DNA of 64,000 nucleotides, from contig NZ_CP140155.1 in NCBI RefSeq assembly GCF_034479375.1, positions 1,116,001-1,180,000 on the forward strand, read 5' to 3'. The stretch is from Rhodopseudomonas palustris (lineage in GTDB: Bacteria > Pseudomonadota > Alphaproteobacteria > Rhizobiales > Xanthobacteraceae). Below the pieces are notes generated by a model that was not told where the DNA came from, made no database searches, and saw only the letters and a program-made list of their open reading frames with translations. Positions 35,970-44,367 of this stretch are shown here, in pieces (the first letter of the stretch is position 1; the number at the start of each line of letters is the position of its first letter). Made by a program: the position numbers and the translations under genes.

Positions 35970-36119
35970 GGTCGTCTCCTCTGTTGCCGGAGAGGAACCC
36001 GCACAGGGCGACGCTGTTCCGGCGCCGCTGCGGTCTATTCAGGAACGAATGCGTCCACCCGGGCTTTGAGCCAGCGCGCTGCGATCCCGCCGCACCCGTC
36101 ACTGCAGAATGAGCATTCG

Positions 36120-36863
36120 ATGTCCGAAGCGAACTCCGTCGCGTATTTGCCGACCGACACATTGAAGCCGGTCGGAGAAGACCTCTGGATCGTCGACAGC
36201 GGGCCGCTCAGCGCAATGGGGCTGGAGGTTCCGGTGCGGATGACCGTGGTCCGGCTGGCCTCGGGCGAGGTCTGGCTGCATTCGCCGACGAGCTATTCCG
36301 ATGATCTGAAAGCCGCGATCGAGCGTCTCGGGCCGATTGCGCATCTGGTCGCGCCGAACATCGCGCACTGGCAGTTCCTGAAGGGCTGGACAGACCGTTG
36401 TCCGGATGCGAAGACCTGGGCCGTCCCGGGCCTGCGAACGCGCGCGCCGGTCATCAAGTCGGGCGTGGTGCTGGACCAGGACCTCGGCGAATCGCCGCCC
36501 GGCGCATGGTCCGCCGATCTCGATCAGTTGCTGATCACCGGCGGTTTCGGCGTCAACGAAGTCGCGTTCTTCCATCGCCCCACCAGGACGCTGATCCTGA
36601 CCGATTTCGTCGAGAACCTCGAGCCCGCGAAGCTCGGCCCGGTGGCGCGACCGCTGGCGTGGCTGGCGGGCGCGACGGCGCCCGACGGCATGGCGCCTGC
36701 GCATTATCGCTTCGCCATGAACCGGCAGCGCGACGCTACCAAAGACGCCGCGCGCCATCTGCTGGGATGGACACCGGAGCGCGTGATCTTCGCCCACGGA
36801 AGCTGGTTCGAAACCGACGGCACAAAGCGCCTGCGCCATTCGCTGCGCTGGCTGCTGGACTGA
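36120..36863 (+). CDS. DUF4336-family protein (metallo-beta-lactamase-like)
   Basis: 247 residues of the DUF4336 family, distantly like metallo-beta-lactamase-fold proteins: VDSGPLSAMGLEVPVRMTVV, then GPIAHLVAPNIAHWQFLKGW and LILTDFVENLEP, ending in VIFAHGSWFE. Only some of the metal-binding histidines of true hydrolases remain. Role unknown. Start ATG 36120; the upstream extension of the frame overlaps the opposite gene region and is not used. Confidence 0.7.
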   Translation: MSEANSVAYLPTDTLKPVGEDLWIVDSGPLSAMGLEVPVRMTVVRLASGEVWLHSPTSYSDDLKAAIERLGPIAHLVAPNIAHWQFLKGWTDRCPDAKTWAVPGLRTRAPVIKSGVVLDQDLGESPPGAWSADLDQLLITGGFGVNEVAFFHRPTRTLILTDFVENLEPAKLGPVARPLAWLAGATAPDGMAPAHYRFAMNRQRDATKDAARHLLGWTPERVIFAHGSWFETDGTKRLRHSLRWLLD

Positions 36864-37058
36864 GGCACGCCGTTGCGGGCGAGGCCAGGGCGGGACGATG
36901 GAGAACTGTCGTCCCTGCGCGTCGCAGCGCACGGCCGCGGTGTGGAGAACGCGAAAGACCTTTGACCCTGCGTCTCATCTGCGGCCTCCGCCGCCGGCAC
37001 CGTCTTGAATTCCCTCTGAAAGGTTGCGCTTTGGTGCGCCGGAAACAGGGGGATCAGT

Positions 37059-37505
37059 ATGCGGTTATGGGTTGGGGCGGTTTCGGCCGCATTGCTGCTG
37101 TCGGGTTGCGCGTCGGTGACGCGCGGCACCACCGAAAACATCTCGATCGCGAGCACGCCGTCGGGCGCGCTGGCCAGTGTCGCAGGGACCGATGCCCCGT
37201 TTTCCTGCGTCACGCCCTGCGTCGTCGAGGTCAACCGCAACGCCGACATCACCGTCAGCCTCAGCAAAGAGGGCTACGAGCCGCAGATCATCCCGCTGAC
37301 CCGCGAAATCTCCGGCGGCGGCGGTGCGGGCTTCGCCGGCAACATCCTGCTCGGCGGCGTCGTCGGCATGGGCGTCGACGCCGCGACGGGGGCGGCGATG
37401 GATCACAAGCCGAATCCGGTGGTGGTGACGCTGCAGCCGGTGCCTGCGCCGGTGGTTGCTGCGCCGGTGGTGAGGAAGCGGAAGCCGAGGGTGCCGGTGA
37501 GTTGA
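37059..37505 (+). CDS. Lipoprotein with PEGA-like domain
   Basis: 148 residues. The lipobox LLSGC places the lipidated cysteine at residue 17. A PEGA-like beta domain follows (SIASTPSGALASV, TPCVVEVNRNADITVSLSKE) and the segment AGFAGNILLGGVVGMGVDAATG is hydrophobic and glycine-rich. The tail is basic and proline-rich. It should be anchored in the outer or inner membrane facing the periplasm. It is the last gene before the A+T-rich islet. Confidence 0.75.
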   Translation: MRLWVGAVSAALLLSGCASVTRGTTENISIASTPSGALASVAGTDAPFSCVTPCVVEVNRNADITVSLSKEGYEPQIIPLTREISGGGGAGFAGNILLGGVVGMGVDAATGAAMDHKPNPVVVTLQPVPAPVVAAPVVRKRKPRVPVS

Positions 37506-37625
37506 TGCTGCTATCGTGGCGAAAGATAGCGTAGAGAGGTCCCGTAACAATCAAAACAATCAATATGACGAATTGCAGATGTAAGGGAGTATTTTTGACA
37601 CAAAGATGATCGTTGCGCGCAGACT

Positions 37626-37859
37626 TCAATCGTCCATGAATGGTGGGTGTTCGTCGCTCGTTGAAGAGGAATAAAGGTAGTCATTGGCGATGTACCATCT
37701 TCCCGACGATCTTGGTCCGTAAATATACCCGTTGGCGATGTAGAATTTTCCGCTATTGCGGGGGCCGTAAATGTATCCATTAGCAATATAGAATCGTCCG
37801 CTGTCCTTTGGGCCATAGATATAGTTTCCGCTGATATAGAAGCGTCCGCTGCCTCCCAT
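37626..37859 (-). CDS. Four-fold 16-residue repeat protein in A+T-rich islet
   Basis: 77 residues, almost all of it four tandem repeats of 16: SGRFYISGNYIYGPKD, SGRFYIANGYIYGPRN, SGKFYIANGYIYGPRS and SGRWYIANDYLYSSST, then an acidic tail. Each unit has two short alternating hydrophobic segments (FYI, YIYG) around an N-G turn, which suggests a small beta solenoid or beta sheet stack. ATG 37859 has GGAGGT five bases upstream; a GTG at 37871 is therefore not needed. No signal peptide. I do not recognise a named family. Its DNA is visibly lower in G+C than the surroundings and the next gene upstream (37887) points the same way, 27 bases apart. Confidence 0.6.
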   Translation of the reverse strand: MGGSGRFYISGNYIYGPKDSGRFYIANGYIYGPRNSGKFYIANGYIYGPRSSGRWYIANDYLYSSSTSDEHPPFMDD

Positions 37860-37886
37860 CAGTACCTCCACAAACTGGTTGAATCG

Positions 37887-38390
37887 CTAAAGTTGCTGTT
37901 CTAAAAACGACAGAGTGTCAAACGCTGCTTTTTGGGCGCTTTGGAGATCAGGGAAGCGCTCCCGCGTGAATGCGCCGTTCGTGAGCCTGGGATGATTCAC
38001 TACTCCTCCCCAGCCATTAGGCTTCTGAAACATCGTAACAGTAAACCGTCCAATTTTGATTTGCGGTCTGCCGTTTCGATTTAAGTACCAAGCTTTGCGA
38101 CTTGGAAAATTGGCCCGTCGTCGAGCGAGTGATCTAAGGGAATGTTCGCGGCTTGATGCGCCAGCAATGTCCTCTTCCATATGGCCGGCGCAGACGACCC
38201 CACACGCTAAGACAGCCGGATAGTTAGGGTGCTGCATGTAGTGAACGTATCGAATCTCGCTGGATTCGCACATTTCGCATTGCATCGAGGGTTCTCCCAA
38301 ATCCTCCAAGTTGATGCAGCTCCAACCTTTGTGCGGTACCCCAGCGCGCGACCATTTTCCTCGAAATGTGTTTGGTCCATCAATAGCCAT
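37887..38390 (-). CDS. Hypothetical Cys/His-rich protein in A+T-rich islet
   Basis: 167 residues. The N-terminal part has a metal-site-like set: GWSCINLEDLGEPSMQCEMC (two CxxC-like pairs), IRYVHYMQHPNY and ACGVVCAGHMEED. A basic region follows (REHSLRSLARRRANF), then a beta-rich C terminus (KIGRFTVTMFQKPNGWGG). I have seen the block C-x2-C..IRYVHYM.H..C..CAGHMEED in uncharacterised proteins of unrelated bacteria, which fits horizontal transfer. The likely role is nucleic-acid or metal binding, but this is inference. ATG 38390 is used; 38285 is an alternative. Confidence 0.65.
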   Translation of the reverse strand: MAIDGPNTFRGKWSRAGVPHKGWSCINLEDLGEPSMQCEMCESSEIRYVHYMQHPNYPAVLACGVVCAGHMEEDIAGASSREHSLRSLARRRANFPSRKAWYLNRNGRPQIKIGRFTVTMFQKPNGWGGVVNHPRLTNGAFTRERFPDLQSAQKAAFDTLSFLEQQL

Positions 38391-38765
38391 ATGGATAGCC
38401 CCAGATGAATGCTGTTTGGCTACGTTCTTGCGTTGGCTGTAGCCAATGCATTCCAGATTTCAGCTGTTAGGAACGCAAAGCGGCAACGTGATACAATGTG
38501 ATTGTTCAAATAGAGATTCGGATCTTGGAAGCTGCCCGACATCGAAGCCGAATCAGTCGGTGCCAGCAATGACAGATTCACAGCAATTCGTCTGGTCCAG
38601 TAGAGAGTTTTGGCTCTCCTCACTGCGGCCTTAGCACCGAGAGATTCGTCTAGGATGACGAACAACGTCACTTGTCCTCGCGAGGATCCTTTCGAATAAT
38701 CCAAGTAGGAGTCGCCACGTCTCCTTAGAGATTATCGAGAATAACTCCGCATCCATAAAAAGTTT
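38391..38765. other. A+T-rich gap between the islet genes and tRNA-Arg
   Basis: 375 bases, A+T-rich like the islet. Short frames on both strands start with TTG or lack ribosome sites and I do not call them. I looked for a second copy of the tRNA 3' end as an attachment site and saw none. Confidence 0.5.
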
Positions 38766-38842
38766 GGCGATCCCAGCAGGATTCGAACCTGCAACCCGCG
38801 GAGTAGAAATCCGCTACTCTATCCAGTTGAGCTATGGGACCG
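38766..38842 (-). tRNA. tRNA-Arg (anticodon TCT)
   Basis: 77 bases on the minus strand with encoded CCA. Acceptor GGTCCCA/TGGGATC has one G-T pair, the anticodon loop TTTCTAC gives TCT, and the T arm is CAGGTTCGAATCCTG. Its 3' end faces the A+T-rich islet. Confidence 0.97.
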
Positions 38843-39153
38843 TCGGGGGCGTTCTAGCACCGCCGATACAAAAAATCCGCTTCCGCGGCAACCGCCTCGA
38901 ACCAATTGCGGAGATCGGCCGTCCAAGGGGGGCGGCGCGTTGTGTTCGGCGCGCCGGCGCGCGAAGATGCGAATCTGATGGACCCGAAACAAGACACCGG
39001 ACGGCAGACATTGGACCGTCACGGTCATCCGGCTAGGCTGCGGCGCCCGGCGGTGCGGACGCGGGGCCATCGGCGCGTCATTTTCAGGCATTTGTTTCAG
39101 GCATTTGCTTTCGTCTCGGAACGCGGCGCACGTCCGCGGCAGGGGAGTTCGAC
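38843..39153. other. Gap before the alpha-2-macroglobulin gene
   Basis: 311 bases with no gene. It should contain the promoter of the alpha-2-macroglobulin/pbpC operon. I saw no clear promoter, repeat or operator. Confidence 0.5.
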
Positions 39154-42100
39154 ATGATCGGTTTGGTTCGCGCCATCACGCTTTGCGCCACGCTGGCGCT
39201 CGGGCTGGCCACCGCGCAGGCCGCCGACAAGGCGTTCAAACGCGACGATCTGGCGGATTCGGCGATCAAGCTCGAGGCCCAGATCAAGAGCGAGGCCGGC
39301 GCCATCGCCAAGCCGGCGGCGGGCCTGCGCACCGACGCCGACGCCGCCTTCAAGCGCGGGGATTACCGCACCGGGCTGCAGATCATGGGCCAGATCGCCA
39401 CCGTCGATCCGGCCGACGGCAGCAACTGGCTGCGGCTCGCCAAGACCGTGTTCCAGATCAAGGCGCCGACCAGCTCGGAACGGACCTTCCTGCTGGAGCG
39501 GGCCTCGACCGCCGCCTATCTCGCCTATCAGCGCGCCGGCAATGCCGGCGAGGAGGCCGAGGCGCTGGCGGTGCTCGGCCGCGCCATGGCGGACCGGCGG
39601 CTGTGGCGGCCGGCGCTGGATGCGCTGCGGCTGTCGCTCGACCTGCGCGAGGTCGCCGAGGTCCGCGGCCAGTACGAGAAGCTGCGTGACGATCACGGCT
39701 TCCGACTGCTCGATTATACCGTGGACTCGGATTCGGCCTCGCCGCGGGCGTGCTTCCAGTTCTCCGAGGACCTCGCCAAGCGCACCGATTTCGCGCCGTA
39801 TCTGGCGCTGGCCGGGACCGACAAGCCGGCGCTGACCTCCGAAGACAAGCAGCTCTGCGTCGAGGGGCTCAAGCACGGCGAGCGCTACAACATCAATCTG
39901 CGCGCCGGGCTGCCGTCGACCGTCAAGGAGACGCTGCCGAAATCGGCCGAGTTCAACATCTATGTCCGCGACCGCAAGCCGCTGGTGCGCTTCACCGGCC
40001 GCGCCTATGTGCTGCCGCGCACCGGCCAGCGCGGCATCCCGCTGGTCAGCGTCAACACCCCGACGGTGTCGGCGCAGGTGTTCCGGATCGGCGACCGCAA
40101 TCTGATCAACACCGTGGTCGACAGCGACTTCCAGCGCACGCTGAGCCGCTACCAGCTCGACGATCTCGGCAGCCAGCGCGGCGCCAAGGTGTGGTCGGGC
40201 GAACTCGACACCGCGCCGGCGGCGCTGAATGCCGACGTCACCACGGCGTTTGCGGTGGATCAGGTGCTCGGCGACCTGCAGCCCGGCGTCTATGTGATGA
40301 CCGCTTCGCCGAAAGGGCCGGTCGCCAATGCGGACGACGACGGCCAGCTCGCGACGCAATGGTTCATCGTCTCCGATCTCGGCGTCACCGCGTTCTCCGG
40401 CAATGACGGTATCCATGTCTTCGTCAATTCGCTGGCCTCGACCGATCCGGTGGGGAAGGCCGAGGTGCGGCTGATCGCCCGCAACAACGAGATCCTCGCC
40501 ACCCGCAAGACGGACGACAGCGGCCACGTGCTGTTCGAGGCGGGGCTGTCGCGCGGCGAGGGCGGGGCGTCGCCGGCGCTGCTGACGGTGACCGGCGAGA
40601 AGGCCGACTACGCCTTCCTCAGCCTCAAATCCAACGCCTTCGACCTGTCCGACCGCGGCGTCACCGGCCGCGCGGTGCCCGCCGGCGCCGACGCCTTCGT
40701 CTATGCCGAGCGCGGCGTCTATCGCTCGGGCGAGACCGTGCATCTCACCGCGCTGCTGCGCGATGGCCAGGGCAACGCGCTCGTCGGCGGCCCGATGACG
40801 CTGGTGATCGAGCGGCCGGACGGCGTCGAATTCCGCCGCGCCGTGCTGTCCGATCAGGGCGCCGGTGGCCGCAGCCTGTCGGTGGCGCTGAACTCGGCGG
40901 TGCCGACCGGGACCTGGCGCGTCCGAGCCTTCACCGATCCGAAGGGCGCCAGCGTCGGCGAAACCACCTTCATGGTCGAAGACTACGTCCCCGACCGGAT
41001 CGAATTCGATATTTCTACCAAGGACAAGCAGATCAAAGCTGATGCTCCTGTGGAACTGAAGGTCGACGGCCGCTTCCTATACGGCGCGCCGGCCTCGGGG
41101 CTGGCGCTGGAAGGCGACCTGCTGATCGCGCCGGCCGCAGGCCGTCCGGGCTATCCCGGCTACCAGTTCGGCGTCGCCGACGAGGAGACCACCAGCAACG
41201 AGCGCGCCCCGCTGGAGAACCTGCCCGAGGCCGACGACAATGGCAGCGCGACCTTCCCGCTGAGTCTCGCGAAGCCGCCGTCGTCGACCCGGCCGCAGGA
41301 GGCGCAGATCTTCATCCGGATGCGCGAGGCCGGCGGCCGCGCCGTCGAGCGCAAGCTGGTGCTGCCGGTCGCGCCGACCGCGGCGATGATCGGCGTCAAG
41401 CCGCTGTTCGCCGACAAGAACGTCGCCGACGGCGACGCCGCCAAGTTCGAGGTCGCCTTCGTCGACCCGGACGGCACCGCGCTGGCGCGCTCCGGGCTGC
41501 GCTACGAGCTGCTGAAAATAGAATCGCATTATCAATGGTACCGGCAGAATTCCTCATGGGATTTCGAGCCGGTGAAGTCGACCAAGCGGGTCGCCGATGG
41601 CGACCTTGCGGTGGCGCCCGGCAAGCCCGGACAATTGTCGTTCCAGCCCGAAACCGGCCGCTACCGGCTCGACGTCAAGACCGCCGATGCCGACGGCCCG
41701 GTCACCTCGGTGCAGTTCGACGTCGGCTGGTATTCGGATGGCTCGGCCGACACGCCCGATCTGCTGGAGACCTCCGTCGACAAGCCCGAATACGCCTCCG
41801 GCGAGAGCATGACGGTGACGGTCAATGCGCGCACCGCCGGCCTCCTGACCGTCAACGTGCTCGGCGACCGGCTGCTGACGACGCAGTCGCTGGCGGTGAA
41901 GCAGGGCTCGACGCAGGTCAAGATTCCGGTCGGCAAGGATTGGGGCACCGGCGCCTATGTGGTGACGACGCTGCGCCGGCCGCTCGACGCCGCAGCTCAA
42001 CGGATGCCCGGCCGCGCCATCGGCGTGCAGTGGATTTCGATCGACAGGAAGGCGCGGACGCTGCAGGTGACGCTGTCGCCGCCGGCGCTGGTGCGGCCGT

Positions 42101-44367
42101 CGACCACGCTGAAACTGCCGGTCAGGATCGGCGGTCTCGCGCCCGGCGAGGACGCCAAGATCGTGGTCGCGGCGGTCGACGTCGGCATTCTCAATCTGAC
42201 CAACTACAAGCCGCCGGCGCCGGACGATTATTATCTCGGCCAGCGCCGCATGACCTCGGAGGTCCGCGACCTCTACGGCCAGTTGATCGACGGCATGCAG
42301 GGCACCCGCGGCCAGATCCGCTCCGGCGGCGACGGTGCCGGCGCCGAGCTGCAGGGCAGCCCGCCGACGCAGAAGCCGCTGGCGCTGTATTCGGGCATCG
42401 TCACCGTCGGCGCCGATGGCGCCGCCGAGATCAGCTTCGACATTCCGGAATTCGCCGGCACCGCGCGGGTGATGGCGGTGGCGTGGACCGCCACCAAAGT
42501 CGGCCGCGCCAATGTCGACGTCACGGTGCGCGACCCGGTGGTGCTGACCACGACGCTGCCGCGCTTCCTGCGCAACGGCGATCGCGGCACCATGGCGCTC
42601 GACCTCGACAATGTCGAAGGCGCGCCCGGCGACTTCACCATCAAGGTCACTGCGACCGGTCCGGTGAAGCTCTCCGGTCCCGCGTCGACCACGCTGAAGC
42701 TCGCCGCCAAGCAGCGCGGCTCGGCCTCGCTCGCCGTCGAGGCCGGCGGCGCCGGCACGGCGGCGCTCGACGTCGCCATCAGCGGCCCGAACGGGCTGGC
42801 GCTGGCGCGGCACTATGTGCTCGACGTCCGCCCTGCCAACCAAACCCTGGCGCGGCGCGCGATCCGCACGCTGGCGAAGCAGGAGAGCCTGACGCTGACG
42901 TCTGACATGTTCGCCGATCTGGTGCCGGGCACCGGCGGCGTGTCGCTGTCGGTCAGCCAGTCGACCGCGCTCGATGCCGCGACCATTCTGAAGGCGCTCG
43001 ACCGCTACCCGTTCGGCTGCTCCGAGCAGATCGCCAGCCGCGCGCTGCCGCTGCTCTATGTCAACGAGCTCGCCGCCGGAGCGCATCTGGCGATGGATAC
43101 CGGCGTCGACGAACGGATCAGGACCTCGATCGACCGGCTGCTGGCGCGGCAGGGCTCGAACGGCTCGTTCGGGATGTGGTCGTCGGGCGGCGACGATCCC
43201 TGGCTCGATGCTTACGTGGCCGACTTCCTGACGCGGGCGCGCGAGAAGAACTTCGTCGTCCCCGACGTCGCGTTCCGCAGCGCGCTCGACCGCATCCGCA
43301 ATGCTGTGGTGAACGCCGAGGAGCCGGAAAAGGACGGCGGCCGCAATCTCGCTTACGGGCTGTATGTGCTGGCCCGCAACGGCGCGGCCCCGATCGGCGA
43401 TCTGCGCTATCTCGCCGACACCAAGCTCGACAAACTGGCGACGCCGATCGCCAAGGCGCAGCTCGCCGCGGCGCTGGCGCTGGTCGGCGACCGCACCCGC
43501 GCCGAGCGGGTCTATGCGGCGGCAGCCGGCGACCTCGCGCCGAAACCGGTGATCCAGTTCGGCCGCGTCGACTACGGCTCGGCGCTGCGCGACGCCGCGG
43601 CGCTGGTCTCGCTCGCCAGCGAAGGCAACGCGCCGAAGGCGACACTGTCGACCGCCGTGCAGCGCGTCGAAGCGGCGAGGGGACTGACGCCCTACACCTC
43701 GACGCAGGAGAACGCGTGGCTCGTGCTGGCGGCGCGCGCGCTCGCCAAGGAAGCGATCAGCCTCGACATCAACGGCAGCGCGGTGAAGACCGCGTTGTAT
43801 CGCAGCTACAAGGCCGACGAGGTGCGCGGCCAGCCGGTCAGGATCGCCAACACCGGCGACGCGCCGGTGCAGGCGGTGGTCACCGTCAGCGGTTCGCCGG
43901 TGACGCCGGAGCCCGCCGCCAGCAACGGCTTCAAGATCGAGCGCAACTACTTCACGCTCAGTGGCGAGCCGGCCGACATCAGCAAGGCGAAGCAGAACGA
44001 TCGCTTCGCGGTGGTGCTGACGGTCACCGAGGCAAAGCCGGAATTCGCCCATGTGATGATCGCGGACTATCTGCCCGCCGGCCTCGAGATCGACAATCCG
44101 CATCTGGTGTCGTCGGGCGATAGCGGCACGCTGGACTGGATCGAAAACGGCCAGGAGCCGGTCAACACCGAGTTCCGCGACGACCGCTTCACCGCCGCGA
44201 TCGACCGTCGCACCGAGGACAAGGCGGTGTTCACCGTGGCCTACATCGTCCGCGCGGTGTCGCCCGGCAAATATGTGCTGCCGCAGGCCACCGTCGAGGA
44301 CATGTACAACCCCTCGCGCTACGGCCGCACCGGCACCGGCAGCGTCGAGGTGACTAAGGCGAAATGA
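39154..44367 (+). CDS. Alpha-2-macroglobulin family protein with thioester motif
   Basis: A 1737-residue periplasmic protein, the largest gene here. A signal peptide (ITLCATLALGLATAQAADK) precedes the MG domains; the bait-region candidates lie around residues 1040-1090. The thioester motif is Cys1289-Ser-Glu-Gln1292 in YPFGCSEQ, so it should trap attacking proteases covalently, like E. coli YfhM. The C-terminal receptor-like domain begins around 1600. ATGA joins it to pbpC, the standard partner: the pair is thought to protect the cell and repair the wall when the outer membrane is breached. Confidence 0.92.
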   Translation: MIGLVRAITLCATLALGLATAQAADKAFKRDDLADSAIKLEAQIKSEAGAIAKPAAGLRTDADAAFKRGDYRTGLQIMGQIATVDPADGSNWLRLAKTVFQIKAPTSSERTFLLERASTAAYLAYQRAGNAGEEAEALAVLGRAMADRRLWRPALDALRLSLDLREVAEVRGQYEKLRDDHGFRLLDYTVDSDSASPRACFQFSEDLAKRTDFAPYLALAGTDKPALTSEDKQLCVEGLKHGERYNINLRAGLPSTVKETLPKSAEFNIYVRDRKPLVRFTGRAYVLPRTGQRGIPLVSVNTPTVSAQVFRIGDRNLINTVVDSDFQRTLSRYQLDDLGSQRGAKVWSGELDTAPAALNADVTTAFAVDQVLGDLQPGVYVMTASPKGPVANADDDGQLATQWFIVSDLGVTAFSGNDGIHVFVNSLASTDPVGKAEVRLIARNNEILATRKTDDSGHVLFEAGLSRGEGGASPALLTVTGEKADYAFLSLKSNAFDLSDRGVTGRAVPAGADAFVYAERGVYRSGETVHLTALLRDGQGNALVGGPMTLVIERPDGVEFRRAVLSDQGAGGRSLSVALNSAVPTGTWRVRAFTDPKGASVGETTFMVEDYVPDRIEFDISTKDKQIKADAPVELKVDGRFLYGAPASGLALEGDLLIAPAAGRPGYPGYQFGVADEETTSNERAPLENLPEADDNGSATFPLSLAKPPSSTRPQEAQIFIRMREAGGRAVERKLVLPVAPTAAMIGVKPLFADKNVADGDAAKFEVAFVDPDGTALARSGLRYELLKIESHYQWYRQNSSWDFEPVKSTKRVADGDLAVAPGKPGQLSFQPETGRYRLDVKTADADGPVTSVQFDVGWYSDGSADTPDLLETSVDKPEYASGESMTVTVNARTAGLLTVNVLGDRLLTTQSLAVKQGSTQVKIPVGKDWGTGAYVVTTLRRPLDAAAQRMPGRAIGVQWISIDRKARTLQVTLSPPALVRPSTTLKLPVRIGGLAPGEDAKIVVAAVDVGILNLTNYKPPAPDDYYLGQRRMTSEVRDLYGQLIDGMQGTRGQIRSGGDGAGAELQGSPPTQKPLALYSGIVTVGADGAAEISFDIPEFAGTARVMAVAWTATKVGRANVDVTVRDPVVLTTTLPRFLRNGDRGTMALDLDNVEGAPGDFTIKVTATGPVKLSGPASTTLKLAAKQRGSASLAVEAGGAGTAALDVAISGPNGLALARHYVLDVRPANQTLARRAIRTLAKQESLTLTSDMFADLVPGTGGVSLSVSQSTALDAATILKALDRYPFGCSEQIASRALPLLYVNELAAGAHLAMDTGVDERIRTSIDRLLARQGSNGSFGMWSSGGDDPWLDAYVADFLTRAREKNFVVPDVAFRSALDRIRNAVVNAEEPEKDGGRNLAYGLYVLARNGAAPIGDLRYLADTKLDKLATPIAKAQLAAALALVGDRTRAERVYAAAAGDLAPKPVIQFGRVDYGSALRDAAALVSLASEGNAPKATLSTAVQRVEAARGLTPYTSTQENAWLVLAARALAKEAISLDINGSAVKTALYRSYKADEVRGQPVRIANTGDAPVQAVVTVSGSPVTPEPAASNGFKIERNYFTLSGEPADISKAKQNDRFAVVLTVTEAKPEFAHVMIADYLPAGLEIDNPHLVSSGDSGTLDWIENGQEPVNTEFRDDRFTAAIDRRTEDKAVFTVAYIVRAVSPGKYVLPQATVEDMYNPSRYGRTGTGSVEVTKAK

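Noticed and set aside
37626-37871. Longer start (GTG 37871) for the 16-residue repeat protein
   Set aside because: GGAGGT lies inside the extension and is well placed for the ATG at 37859.
38420-38704. Minus-strand open frame of 94 codons between the islet and tRNA-Arg
   Set aside because: Starts with TTG, has no ribosome site and a product without recognisable pattern; A+T-rich noncoding DNA can give this by chance.
37500-38842. Integrase or attachment-site duplication for the islet
   Set aside because: No integrase motif and no second copy of the tRNA-Arg 3' end was found by eye.
39097-40743. Long minus-strand open frame opposite the alpha-2-macroglobulin gene
   Set aside because: Shadow of the coding strand in high-G+C DNA: His/Arg/Gly-rich composition, no domain.
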